A stretch of 21,792 nt of DNA from JBEKZQ01 sp049509675 (GCA_049509675.1 JBEKZQ010000190.1:1-21792); one strand, 5' to 3'. Counted from the first letter of the stretch, positions 1-8,313 are shown. Notes: generated from the sequence alone by a model not told the origin. Numbers and translations are program-made.

Positions 1-591
1 CTTGTTCCCGGCCAAAGGGGACAGTCCCCCGTGAACGGCTACTTGTACTTGGGCCACCGTGGTTCATTGATTCATTGGGCGGAGACCGGTAGAATTCTCT
101 GGTCCGGGGAAAGGGGGACAGGCACCTTTTGCCGGATCGGCCCTTTGTGGTCTGTCCATTTCGACATTACCGGTTGGGTGCCACGACCAACCTCCGGTCG
201 GTGCCCGGCTTGCCCAGCAGTGCTGGAAACACGGTTGGACAAGCCAACCGTGGCACCCATAAACTCAAGTTGGACAGACCACTTCGGGTGCTTCGCACAA
301 AAGGCGCCTGTCGCCTTTTCCCGCCTGGCACGCCCACCGGGGGCGGGGGATTATTCGCATACGCCAGATTTGCAATACGTTTTCAGTCATGTTAAGATAG
401 GCAAAGAGGCAAGCGTTCAGTTGGTTCCAAGCGGCGGCAACAGCCGATTGGGGCAAATTTCTTTTCGGGAACAGAGTTTCTTTCTGGAGCGTCCAAGGGG
501 AGAGGTCCAAGTTCTCGGTCAATGACCCCTTGGCCAACGGCAACGCCGTTTGGCCGAAAAACGGACCAGTCCCCCAGGGCTTGGAGCGACT
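1..591. repeat. Gene-free mosaic of dispersed palindromic repeats
   Basis: I see no credible gene here. The stretch is built from short inverted repeats. GTGGTCTGTCCA (147-158) pairs perfectly with TGGACAGACCAC (271-282). GGGTGCCACG (176-185) pairs with CGTGGCACCC (249-258). CACGGTTGG (230-238) and CCAACCGTG (244-252) form a 9-bp hairpin with a 5-nt loop. Motifs of the GGGGACAG type occur at 1-30 and near 113-125, and resemble the ends of RAYT-associated REP elements. Open frames crossing the region in several directions look accidental. No clear promoter for the following glycosyltransferase gene is visible. Confidence 0.65.
497..574. repeat. Palindromic repeat, GGGGAcAGGTC family (intergenic copy)
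   Basis: The element is about 78 bp with imperfect inverted ends: GGGGAGAGGTCC on the left, and on the right a segment whose reverse complement reads GGGGACTGGTCCG. An inner stem joins GGCCAACGGC (532-541) to GCCGTTTGGCC (545-555) with one bulge. A related 75-bp copy sits inside the ABC permease gene (20742-20816), and a half copy lies at 7465-7488. It ends 17 bp before the GT4 start, so an apparent upstream ATG at 550 lies within the repeat. Confidence 0.7.
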
Positions 592-1980
592 ATGATTAGG
601 TTGTTGCCGTTTCCGACGCAGTCCCGCGTGGCCGACGATCAGAGCATGCCGCCACGGGAAGCGCCGCTGCGGATCTGCATGCTGGCGGCCTGTCCGTTCC
701 CGGCGAACCACGGCACGCCCGGCTCGATCCGCGAAATGGCCGAGGCGATCGGGGAGCGAGGCCACGACGTACACGTCGTCACGTACCATTTTGGCGAGAA
801 CATTCCGATCCGCGGCGTGCAGTTGCACCGCATTGCGCCGCTGCTGAAGGAGACGGCGATCATCGTGGGCCCGACGCGCCGGCGTCCGTTCTACGACTTC
901 CAGATGGTATGGAAGACCCTGGAGGTGATTCGCCGTTACCGGCCGGCCTTGCTCCATGCCCACGGCTACGAGGCGGCCCTGGTGGCCTGGGTGTGCCGCC
1001 TGCTGACCGGTCTGCCGATCGTCTATAGCGGCCACAACACCATGGGCGACGAGCTGGCCAGCTACGGGTTCTTCCGGCCCCGTTGGGTGGGCGTTGCCCT
1101 GGCCAAATTGCTCGACGTGGTGATACCGCGGCTGGCCGACCGTTGCATCCCGCACAGCATCAATCTCAGGGAGTTCTTTCTCCAAGGGAAGCTGGCCGAT
1201 TGCATGGAGCCGGTGATCAGCTTCGGCATCGACCTGGAGGCGGTGCCCCAGGGCGACGGCCCGAGCGTTCGCGCGCAGTACGGTCTGGGCGATGCGCCGG
1301 TGGTCGCCTATGCCGGGGTGCTCAACGAGTTCCAGCGATTGGATCTGCTCCTGGAAGCCATGGCGCTGGTGGTCCGGCGCGTGCCGGCCGCGAAGCTGTT
1401 TGTGATAACGAACGTGGAAAACGAGCCGTTCGTGGCCGAATTCCGCCGGCAAGCCGAGCGGTTGGGCCTGACCGGCAGGGTGGTGCTCACCAAGCCGCAG
1501 CCTATCGCGGAGATGCAGAAACTGTTGGCGGCCGCCGACGTGGCGGTGGTGCCGCGGCCGCACGCCCCGGGGTTCCCCATCAAGCTGTTGAACTACATGG
1601 CGGCCGCGCGGCCGTGCGTGCTCTTCGCCAGTTCGGCCCGCGAATTGGGCGACGCCCATTGTGCGCACCTGGCCCATAGTGATACGAAAGAAGCCTTGGC
1701 CGAGGCGCTCTTGGACGTACTCCTCGACGCCGACTTGCGCCAGTGGCTGGGCCGGCAGGGCAGCCAGTACCTGTGGAAGAACCACGATCGGCGGCTGACG
1801 GCCGAGAGGGTCTGTGCCGCCTACATCCGTACCCTGCTGGGGCGAAATGTGCAAGGCTGGCGGCTGCCGTTCGCCGGCGCTCCGCGCGGCCGGATCGGTC
1901 GCGCCCCGCAGTGGGTTCCCCATGCCGACGGCCCGCACTATGTGCTCCCGGCGGATGAGGCCGCCCATGTACAGCGGTAG
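592..1980 (+). CDS. Glycosyltransferase family 4 (GT-B fold)
   Basis: Predicted 462-residue cytoplasmic or membrane-associated sugar transferase acting in polysaccharide or LPS assembly. The N-terminal GT4 domain begins near residue 26 (LRICMLAACPFPANHG) and continues with GHDVHVVTYH and YSGHNTMGDEL (about residue 144). The C-terminal Rossmann domain starts near residue 237 (VVAYAGVLNEFQRLDLLLEA) and has the nucleotide-sugar segment GFPIKLLNYMAAARP near residue 327. At the usual E-x7-E position it reads P-x7-N, so neither canonical glutamate is present; I believe this GFPIKLLNYM form recurs in some GT4 subfamilies. I chose ATG 592 because GGAG lies about 7 nt upstream and the earlier ATG at 550 is inside a repeat. 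kdsB follows after 14 nt, which suggests co-transcription. Donor and acceptor cannot be told from the sequence. Confidence 0.85.
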   Translation: MIRLLPFPTQSRVADDQSMPPREAPLRICMLAACPFPANHGTPGSIREMAEAIGERGHDVHVVTYHFGENIPIRGVQLHRIAPLLKETAIIVGPTRRRPFYDFQMVWKTLEVIRRYRPALLHAHGYEAALVAWVCRLLTGLPIVYSGHNTMGDELASYGFFRPRWVGVALAKLLDVVIPRLADRCIPHSINLREFFLQGKLADCMEPVISFGIDLEAVPQGDGPSVRAQYGLGDAPVVAYAGVLNEFQRLDLLLEAMALVVRRVPAAKLFVITNVENEPFVAEFRRQAERLGLTGRVVLTKPQPIAEMQKLLAAADVAVVPRPHAPGFPIKLLNYMAAARPCVLFASSARELGDAHCAHLAHSDTKEALAEALLDVLLDADLRQWLGRQGSQYLWKNHDRRLTAERVCAAYIRTLLGRNVQGWRLPFAGAPRGRIGRAPQWVPHADGPHYVLPADEAAHVQR

Positions 1981-1994
1981 TTTCACGGCAAGAC

Positions 1995-2780
1995 ATGCAC
2001 TCTGAAAGCCAGATCATCATCCCCGCGCGACTGGCATCGACCCGACTGCCGCGAAAGCTACTGTTGTGCGAGACGGGCAAGCCGCTGATCCAGCACACCT
2101 ACGAAGCGGCCTGCCGGGCCGCGCGGCCGGCCGCCGTGTGCGTGGCCACCGATCATGAGGAAATCTATCGCGCAGTGCTGGCCTTCGGCGGCCGGGCCGA
2201 GATGACCAATCCGCACGCGGCCAGCGGCACCGATCGCGTGGCCGAGGTCGCCCGACGGCTGGAAAACGCGGCCATTCTGGTCAACCTGCAGGGCGATGAA
2301 CCGGAAGTTTCCGGCCCCGCCATCGACCGTGCCATCAGCCTGTTGGAGGAGCACCCGGCGGCCGTCATGTCGACCCTGGCCACGCCCATTCGCCAGCGGC
2401 GGCAGTTGGAAGACCCGGCCTGCGTGAAAGTGGTTTTCGACTGCCACGGCCGGGCCCTGTACTTCAGCCGCAGCGTCATCCCGCGGCCCCGGGAGTGGGA
2501 CGACCGCCTTTTGGCCGCGGAGCCGGCCCATTTCTATCAGCACGTCGGCCTCTACGCTTATCGCCGCGAATTCCTCCTGGCGCTGGCCGAGATGCGGCCG
2601 TCGCGGCTGGAACAATTGGAAAAGCTGGAGCAACTCCGCGTGCTGGAAAGTGGACATTCGATCCTCGTCGGCGTGGTCGACGAGGGCACCTTCGGCATTG
2701 ATACGCCCGAGGATTATCGGGCGTTCGTGGAACGATGGAAGAATAAGTCCCCCTCGCCCTCCGGGAGAGGGCCGGGGTGA
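1995..2780 (+). CDS. kdsB: 3-deoxy-manno-octulosonate cytidylyltransferase
   Basis: CMP-Kdo synthetase: it activates Kdo with CTP, releasing pyrophosphate, for transfer to lipid A or a capsule. Family signatures run in order: IIIPARLASTRLPRKLL (residues 7-23, nucleotide-binding loop), NLQGDEPEV (about 97), YFSRSVIPRPRE, YQHVGLYAYRREFLLAL, LEQLEKLEQLRVLE and GIDTPEDYRAF (about 234). The 261 residues exceed the usual 245-250 or so. The excess is the C-terminal tail KSPSPSGRGPG, which is encoded by a dispersed palindromic repeat at 2749-2784 that also supplies the stop codon. ATG 1995 opens directly before the conserved loop, but the Shine-Dalgarno is weak (GGCAAG). It probably forms an operon with the upstream GT4 gene. 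A Kdo gene supports a Gram-negative type outer membrane. Confidence 0.93.
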   Translation: MHSESQIIIPARLASTRLPRKLLLCETGKPLIQHTYEAACRAARPAAVCVATDHEEIYRAVLAFGGRAEMTNPHAASGTDRVAEVARRLENAAILVNLQGDEPEVSGPAIDRAISLLEEHPAAVMSTLATPIRQRRQLEDPACVKVVFDCHGRALYFSRSVIPRPREWDDRLLAAEPAHFYQHVGLYAYRREFLLALAEMRPSRLEQLEKLEQLRVLESGHSILVGVVDEGTFGIDTPEDYRAFVERWKNKSPSPSGRGPG

Positions 2781-2784
2781 GGGG
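2749..2784. repeat. Palindromic CCCTCGCCC/GGGTGAGGG repeat forming the kdsB 3' end
   Basis: A GC-rich imperfect palindrome (CCCTCGCCCTCC, then GGGAGAGGGCC and GGGGTGAGGGG) overlaps the last codons of kdsB and provides its TGA at 2778-2780. It reads like a widespread intergenic repeat type rather than kdsB family sequence. It could also act as a stem-loop at the transcript end, although no T run follows. Confidence 0.6.
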
Positions 2785-2800
2785 ATCTGCGGGAGGAAAA

Positions 2801-3057
2801 CGGGACAGGTACGATATCGCGAGAATGGATTATATGCTTACTTGGCTATCTTTCCAAAATCGGACCTATCTCGTTTCCCTCTTCACACGGACCAGAACAC
2901 CACGTTCCGCGACATCCGTCAACACGCTCGTACCGGTCGGCCGCTGGGAGGCGCGACGTTCGTTGGTCGTCTGGAGGAAATGGTAGGCCGTGTTCTCAAG
3001 CCGCAGAAACGCGGCCCGAAACCCAAAGGCAAAGCGAATTAAGTTATCTGTCCCCGG
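2801..3057. mobile_element. Decayed RAYT/REP element with inverted ends
   Basis: The left end CGGGACAGGTACGATA (from 2801) and the right end TATCTGTCCCCGG (3045-3057; reverse complement CCGGGGACAGATA) form an imperfect inverted pair sharing GGGACAG. Between them lies the C-terminal tail of an IS200/RAYT-like transposase (2884-3042). Terminal GGGGACAG motifs around a RAYT gene are expected for REP-associated tyrosine transposase units. This copy has lost most of the catalytic domain and cannot be active alone. Confidence 0.6.
2884..3042 (+). pseudogene. REP-associated tyrosine transposase (Y1_Tnp/RAYT), C-terminal remnant
   Basis: About 52 residues survive, with the tail typical of RAYTs: DIRQHARTGRPLGGATFVGR, then a helix LEEMVGRVLKP and a basic end KRGPKPKGKAN before TAA. 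In intact relatives this RTGRPLG...LxRRLRPxxRGRP tail follows the HUH single-strand nuclease domain. The HUH motif and catalytic tyrosine region are absent here. The upstream codons in this frame (from 2650) are antisense-like kdsB and repeat sequence, so no functional start exists. The family assignment rests on the tail only. Confidence 0.65.
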
Positions 3058-3073
3058 AGTTGCTGCGCGCTGC

Positions 3074-3760
3074 CTAAGCCGCACTCGAATCGCGACCAGC
3101 CCTCCGTCGGGAGTAGACCACCAGTCCCACTGCGGCAACGCCCAGCAACAACAGCGAACTCGGCTCGGGCACCCCGCTCACCGTGACCTGACCGAGCAAG
3201 AAGTTACCGTTCACGACCCTGCTTCCGGTATTCCCGTAGGAAAAAGTATCACCAACGTTATCGACGTAATTGGTATCGCCGGGGGGACTATTGGTGGCTC
3301 CCAGGGCCCAGACATCAAATACCGAACCGACCGTAGGCGTGACCGATCCGGGCCCGAAACCCAAAGTAACCAGGTTGAGCGGCATGGTCGGCAGCGAATA
3401 CAAACCGTTCGACGAACTCGTATTGCCTACGTGCAACCCAGCTCCGGCGCCAACGTCAGGTTCTAACGTAGTTCCTGGGAATGTCGAATAGAAATCGGGC
3501 AACGCCGGACTGCTCGACGGGTTTGCGTAGCTGGTTACGGCGAGCTTGCCGCTGCCCGAAACCAGCGTGAAACCCAGCCCCAGATCGTAGCCACCGAAAA
3601 TCGTATCTAACGAACTCGCTGCGTTCTCGACCTGAATGTTCACGGTCGGCGATGCAGTGGGATTGGTGCTGATGTTCCAGTTCATGGAATTGAACGGAAA
3701 CAAGTTGATTGTGTCGGCTTGCACCGCCACGGCAAAGGCCGCCACTGCCGCCACCAACAA
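3074..3760 (-). CDS. PEP-CTERM sorting domain protein (apparent N-terminal frameshift)
   Basis: A secreted 228-residue protein of unknown function. It begins with a hydrophobic stretch (LVAAVAAFAVAVQA, likely cleaved after AQA/VQA) and ends with a textbook PEP-CTERM signal: VPEPSS, a hydrophobic helix LLLLGVAAVGLVVY, then SRRRAGR. Such signals are processed by an exosortase. The Ser/Thr/Gly/Asn-rich body suggests a beta-rich surface domain. In this frame only TTG (3760, 3757) or GTG starts are available, without the usual positive n-region. An excellent start, ATG at 3786 with GAGGGG upstream, encodes MFDRKRYG in another frame. Restoring one nucleotide near 3760-3765 would join it and give a 237-residue protein. 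The 1-nt loss may be a mutation or an assembly error. Confidence 0.75.
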   Translation of the reverse strand: MLVAAVAAFAVAVQADTINLFPFNSMNWNISTNPTASPTVNIQVENAASSLDTIFGGYDLGLGFTLVSGSGKLAVTSYANPSSSPALPDFYSTFPGTTLEPDVGAGAGLHVGNTSSSNGLYSLPTMPLNLVTLGFGPGSVTPTVGSVFDVWALGATNSPPGDTNYVDNVGDTFSYGNTGSRVVNGNFLLGQVTVSGVPEPSSLLLLGVAAVGLVVYSRRRAGRDSSAA

Positions 3761-3786
3761 ACCCCGTACCGCTTTCTGTCAAACAT
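3761..3786 (-). other. Probable original start and n-region of the PEP-CTERM gene, now out of frame
   Basis: Reading the minus strand, GAGGGG is followed after about 7 nt by ATG (3786-3784) and the codons for MFDRKRYG, a typical positively charged n-region. After the GGGG run at 3765-3762 this frame leaves the hydrophobic signal segment, which continues one frame over from TTG 3760. From 3074 to 3786 there are 713 nt, so adding one base makes a whole number of codons. Confidence 0.6.
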
Positions 3787-4019
3787 TCGCAGGCCCCTCA
3801 AGCAGAAAATCTCGATTTCTCAAGTGCGCATCCAACGCTCTCGCACCAACTCCGACTGCGCTATCCTGGCTCACCCGAACAAGTTCCATCCTACCATCCT
3901 TTGGAAAAACGGCAAGCATTTTGTGTCGAATATTCTGCGGGAATTCCGGGGGGAAATTCGGGGGAGACATAACTAATTATTGACGTTCCCCGGACAGAAC
4001 AGAAAGTGGTGGGGCAACT
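3787..4019. other. Spacer upstream of the PEP-CTERM gene
   Basis: No gene is visible. The promoter of the minus-strand PEP-CTERM gene should lie here, but I cannot point to convincing -35 and -10 boxes. The distal part (3949-3996) looks like a dispersed repeat, described separately. Confidence 0.4.
3949..3996. repeat. Dispersed repeat fragment (CCGGGGGGAAATTCG ... TTATTGACG)
   Basis: The segment contains GGGGGGAAATTCG, then GGGGGAGACATAACTAA, then TTATTGACGTTCCCC, with weak terminal complementarity (GGGGxGAC / GTTCCCC). A related arrangement, CCGGGGGGAAAATCG followed by TTATTGACG, occurs at about 7552-7596 in the spacer before the sigma factor gene. Confidence 0.4.
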
Positions 4020-4271
4020 TCAATCCGCTTCTTGGGCCAGAACTTGGCGGAGCCATTCTTGCCAGACCCCACCCAGCGGCGGCGCTGGCGTGTCTTGCCG
4101 GTAGTCGATCTCGCGTTGATACGGCCCGGCGTCATAGGTGCGTTGGAAAGCGCCCTCGAGATCCACCGGCAGCGGCGGATCGCCGGAAACGAGCGGGATG
4201 GCGATCTCCGGCAAGGGTTCGTTGAGCCGGACCGGATAGACGAAGAACCTAACCTTCGAGTCAATCGCTGG
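4020..4271 (-). pseudogene. DUF4058 family protein, C-terminal remnant
   Basis: The reverse strand encodes about 83 residues after an in-frame TAA at 4274-4272. They include FVYPVRLNEPLPEIAIPL, then PLPVDLEGAFQRTYDAGPY, then QREIDYRQDTPAPPL and a final helix ending at TGA 4022-4020. From memory this resembles the end of DUF4058 proteins, which have an LPxIPIPL motif, a D(V/L)xLDLQxxFDRxYD stretch and an IDYxxPPPPPL tail. The family usually exceeds 200 residues, so most of the gene is missing. There is no ATG; the first usable codon is TTG at 4214. It is probably a relic. Confidence 0.6.
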
Positions 4272-4308
4272 TTACGTCGCGATTGAGCCATTCGACGGAC
4301 GCGGACAC

Positions 4309-4337
4309 TTCCCGGCGCGGCCGGGAAATTCTATACT
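4309..4337 (+). promoter_or_regulatory. Hairpin and -10-like box upstream of pyrG
   Basis: TTCCCGGC (4309-4316) and GCCGGGAA (4320-4327) form a perfect 8-bp stem with a 3-nt loop. It is followed by TATACT (4332-4337), a good -10 candidate about 135 nt before the pyrG start. No clear -35 is visible. The palindrome could be an operator. It lacks a T run, so a terminator is less likely. Confidence 0.3.
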
Positions 4338-4472
4338 GGACGGTTTGGAATGATGCCATCCGTCCCCGATTGCTGCGGTTAGGATCATTTCGAACCGCGC
4401 AACGCAAAAAAATGTTTGTTTTGCCAGGCGGGCCATGCGTCTTCCCCCTCTCCTTACTTCGCAGCATTTGTC

Positions 4473-6191
<1,719 letters not shown>

Positions 6192-6195
6192 GCGT

Positions 6196-6606
6196 ATGAG
6201 CGACGAAACCAAAGCTCCCGCTGAAAAGAAGATCATCGTTGACGAAGATTGGAAGAGCCAGGTCGAGGCCGAGAAGGAGGCCGGGCGCCGCACCGAGACG
6301 CCGCCGGCAGAGCCGCCGCAGGAAGCCGAGCCCGACGTGCCCTTGCCGCCCGCCAGCCTGACGTACCTGGCGGGCACGCTGTATTTGCAGGGCGCCGTGG
6401 CCCTGGGCCTGCTCCCGAATCCGGTCTCGAAGAAGGCCGAGGTTCGCCTGCCCCTGGCCCGCCACGCCATCGACACGCTGGCCGTGCTGGAAGAAAAGAC
6501 CGAGGGCCATCGCAGCCTGGAGGAGACTGAGGAGATCGAGGCCATGCTGCACCAGTTGCGCATGGCTTTCGTCGAGGTGCAAAGGCAGACGGAAGAGAGG
6601 AGTTAG
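6196..6606 (+). CDS. DUF1844 domain protein
   Basis: A 136-residue cytoplasmic protein of unknown function. Recognisable family features are IIVDEDWKSQVEAEKE near the N terminus (about residues 13-28), a Pro/Glu-rich linker, a helical core PPASLTYLAGTLYLQGAVAL, then GLLPNPVSKKAEVRLPLARH and AIDTLAVLEEKTEG, and a closing LHQLRMAFVEVQ. Its start lies 4 nt after pyrG. GGAGG at 6176-6180 lies inside the end of pyrG, about 15 nt from the ATG, which suggests translational coupling. From memory, DUF1844 genes are common in planctomycetes and other Gram-negative groups, often near housekeeping genes. No enzyme motif is visible. Confidence 0.9.
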   Translation: MSDETKAPAEKKIIVDEDWKSQVEAEKEAGRRTETPPAEPPQEAEPDVPLPPASLTYLAGTLYLQGAVALGLLPNPVSKKAEVRLPLARHAIDTLAVLEEKTEGHRSLEETEEIEAMLHQLRMAFVEVQRQTEERS

Positions 6607-6654
6607 GAGTTAGAAGTTAGATTTGAAATTTGGGATTTGGTCCTTCCTGACCCC
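6607..6654. other. AT-rich low-complexity spacer before the fabI-like gene
   Basis: The spacer contains near-repeats of GTTAGAA and ATTTGAAATTTGGGATTTGG in otherwise GC-rich DNA. It looks like a dispersed junk repeat rather than a leader. No good Shine-Dalgarno is present before ATG 6655. Confidence 0.4.
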
Positions 6655-7458
6655 ATGGACTTTCTGCAACTCGCCGACAAATCGATCCTGATCTTCGGGG
6701 TGGCCAATCGGAAGAGCGTGGCCTGGCACGTGGCCCGGGTCGCAACGGAAGCGGGCGCCCAGTGTGTCTACGTGGTCCAGCAGGAACAACTGCGGCAGGG
6801 CCTCGCCAAGCTGCTCCCCGGCGCCGAAATCTACGTTTGCGACGTGGAGCACGAGGAGCAGATCGTGCGGCTGCGCGAAGAGCTTTCCCGCCGGCCGGGC
6901 AAGTTCCACGGCCTGCTGCACTCCATCGCCTGGGCCGACTACTCCGAGGGCGCCAAGCCGTTTCACGAAACCCCGAAACAGGCGTTCCTGCGCGCGGTCG
7001 ACGTCTCCTGCTACTCGCTGCTGGCAATCTGCAATGCCCTGAAGGACCTGTTGGAAGTCGATGCGTCGGTGGTCACGATCTCCATCTCCACAACGCAGAT
7101 GGCCAGCGAGAACTACGGCTACATGGCGCCGATCAAGGCGGCCCTGGACTGCTCGCTGGCCTTCCTGACCAAGTCGTTCAGCCGTTTCTCGCAGGTGCGC
7201 TTTAACGCCGTGGCGCCCGGGTTGCTCAAGACGGCCTCGTCGGCGGGCATTCCCGGCTATGTCGATGCCTACCTCTACGCCGAGCAAGTCATCCCGCGCA
7301 AGCGGGCGGTGGAAACGGAAGAGGCGGCCAATGCGGCCGTGTTTCTGCTCAGTCCCCGCTCCAGCGGCATCACCGCGCAGAAGATCGTGGTCGACGCGGG
7401 CATGTCGATCAACTATTTCGATCGCGACCTGCTCACCCGCGCGATCCGCGAAGAGTGA
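6655..7458 (+). CDS. fabI: Enoyl-ACP reductase (FabI-like, SDR fold)
   Basis: A 267-residue cytosolic short-chain reductase, most likely the NAD(P)H-dependent enoyl-ACP reductase of fatty acid elongation. The N terminus has the FabI-type cofactor loop LIFGVANRKSVAWHVA (about residues 12-27). It continues with LLHSIAWADY, matching the FabI HSIAFA segment, then the catalytic Tyr-x6-Lys pair in NYGYMAPIKAAL (Tyr154, Lys161), RFNAVAPGLLKT and a C-terminal VVDAGMSINYF. The second active-site tyrosine of E. coli FabI (Tyr146, in SYLG) appears replaced here, where the segment reads SISTTQMASENY. It is therefore a divergent FabI, and another SDR function remains possible. I prefer ATG 6655 over TTG 6637. 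It follows the DUF1844 gene by 48 nt and may share its transcript. Confidence 0.8.
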   Translation: MDFLQLADKSILIFGVANRKSVAWHVARVATEAGAQCVYVVQQEQLRQGLAKLLPGAEIYVCDVEHEEQIVRLREELSRRPGKFHGLLHSIAWADYSEGAKPFHETPKQAFLRAVDVSCYSLLAICNALKDLLEVDASVVTISISTTQMASENYGYMAPIKAALDCSLAFLTKSFSRFSQVRFNAVAPGLLKTASSAGIPGYVDAYLYAEQVIPRKRAVETEEAANAAVFLLSPRSSGITAQKIVVDAGMSINYFDRDLLTRAIREE

Positions 7459-7464
7459 CCGCTC

Positions 7465-7625
7465 GGGGACTGGTCCATTTTTCGGCCAAAGGACCAAGAA
7501 ACAAGAAAATCGAGAAAATCGCAGAACGGGAGGAAGTTGGGGGACACAATACCGGGGGGAAAATCGCAAAAGAAATCGAGATACCAGTTATTGACGAAAC
7601 CCGTAATGTGTCTCGATTCTGCGAC
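7465..7625. repeat. Repeat mosaic between fabI and the sigma factor gene
   Basis: It begins with a half copy of the palindromic family (GGGGACTGGTCC, then TTTTTCGGCC, 7465-7488). It continues through A-rich AAGAAACAAGAAAATCGAG and GGGGGACACAATACC, then CCGGGGGGAAAATCG followed by TTATTGACG (about 7552-7596). CGTAATGTGT with a nearby CTCGATTC (7602-7619) recurs as CGTAATGTGT plus CCCGATTCA at 19644-19664. No gene is visible. Confidence 0.5.
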
Positions 7626-7684
7626 CGGAAGAAAATTTGTCAGATTTCGGCCGGGTCTGAGAATAAGACATTAGGGAAGGTGCC
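7626..7684 (+). promoter_or_regulatory. Conserved upstream block, copy 1 (putative ECF promoter plus RBS)
   Basis: This 59-bp block aligns without gaps to 14049-14107 at 50 of 59 positions. The invariant cores are CGGAAGAAAATTTGTCAG plus ATTT, and AAGA-N-ATTAGGGAAGG. TTTGTCAGATTT (7636-7647) could be the -35 region and ATAAGA (7663-7668) the -10 region, about 15 nt apart. AGGGAAGG (7673-7680) is a good Shine-Dalgarno for the sigma factor ATG at 7690. The promoter reading and the dependence on this sigma factor are inference. Confidence 0.5.
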
Positions 7685-7689
7685 CCGTG

Positions 7690-8313
7690 ATGAGTTCGGC
7701 CCCGGAAACACGACCCAGCTTGCTGATCCGCGTCCGCGATCCGGCGGATCAGGCGGCATGGCAGGAGTTCGTCGAGATCTACCGTCCGGTCATCCTGCGG
7801 CTTGCCCAACATAAGGGGATGCAGGCGGCGGACGCGGACGACATAGCCCAAGAGGTCTTGACGGCGGTTGCCAAGGCGGTCGAGCAGCGGGAGCATGACC
7901 CAAAACGGGCAAAATTCCGCACATGGCTCCAGCGAGTGGCCAACAACATCATCCTTGATGCCCTGACCCGGGGAAAGCCGGAGCGCGGGGCGGGTGGATC
8001 CTCGGTCCAAGCCACGATCACCCAAAAAGAGTCACGCCATGGGCCCGATTCAGACCTCTTGCGATTGGAGTACCGGCGGGAGGTGTTCCGTTGGGCCGCC
8101 CGGCAGGTTCGCAAAGAGTTCCGCCAAGACACGTGGGACGCCTTCTGGCTGACCGCTGTCGAAGGGCGCTGCGTTGAGGTCGTGGCAAAGGAACTCGCGA
8201 AGGACGCAGGGGCGGTTTACGCCGCACGCAGCCGCATCGTGCGGCGGATCCGGAAGAGAGCGGCCGAGTACGAGCAGGAGATGCAAGATGAACGACCACC
8301 GAACCACCTGTGA
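7690..8313 (+). CDS. ECF RNA polymerase sigma factor (planctomycete kinase-linked type)
   Basis: A sigma-70 family factor of 207 residues. Region 2 spans SLLIRVRDPADQAAWQEFVE, then IYRPVILRLAQHKGMQAADA and DDIAQEVLTAVAKAVEQ, followed by FRTWLQRVANNIILDAL. Region 4 is the helix-turn-helix DTWDAFWLTAVEGRCVEVVA followed by KELAKDAGAVYAARSRIVRR. The start could be ATG 7690 or the adjacent GTG 7687; I prefer the ATG because AGGGAAGG ends 9 nt before it. The 3' end overlaps the kinase gene by 26 nt (8288-8313), so the two are translationally linked. ECF factors encoded beside Ser/Thr kinases are a recognised planctomycete arrangement, and the kinase carries a zinc-binding anti-sigma-like motif. The upstream block recurs before the large surface-protein gene, which suggests autoregulation and a second target. 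Confidence 0.9.
   Translation: MSSAPETRPSLLIRVRDPADQAAWQEFVEIYRPVILRLAQHKGMQAADADDIAQEVLTAVAKAVEQREHDPKRAKFRTWLQRVANNIILDALTRGKPERGAGGSSVQATITQKESRHGPDSDLLRLEYRREVFRWAARQVRKEFRQDTWDAFWLTAVEGRCVEVVAKELAKDAGAVYAARSRIVRRIRKRAAEYEQEMQDERPPNHL

Noticed and set aside
31..525. Forward open frame of 164 codons in the first spacer
   Set aside because: It runs through several palindromic repeats, has no ribosome site and no family resemblance.
265..1986. Long minus-strand open frame opposite the GT4 gene (573 codons)
   Set aside because: It lies antisense to a clear glycosyltransferase, has no recognisable domain and is expected from GC-rich codon bias.
4416..4472. Upstream in-frame ATG that would extend PyrG by 19 residues
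   Set aside because: CTP synthases begin at MSKxIFVTGG, which matches ATG 4473; the extension has no conserved feature.
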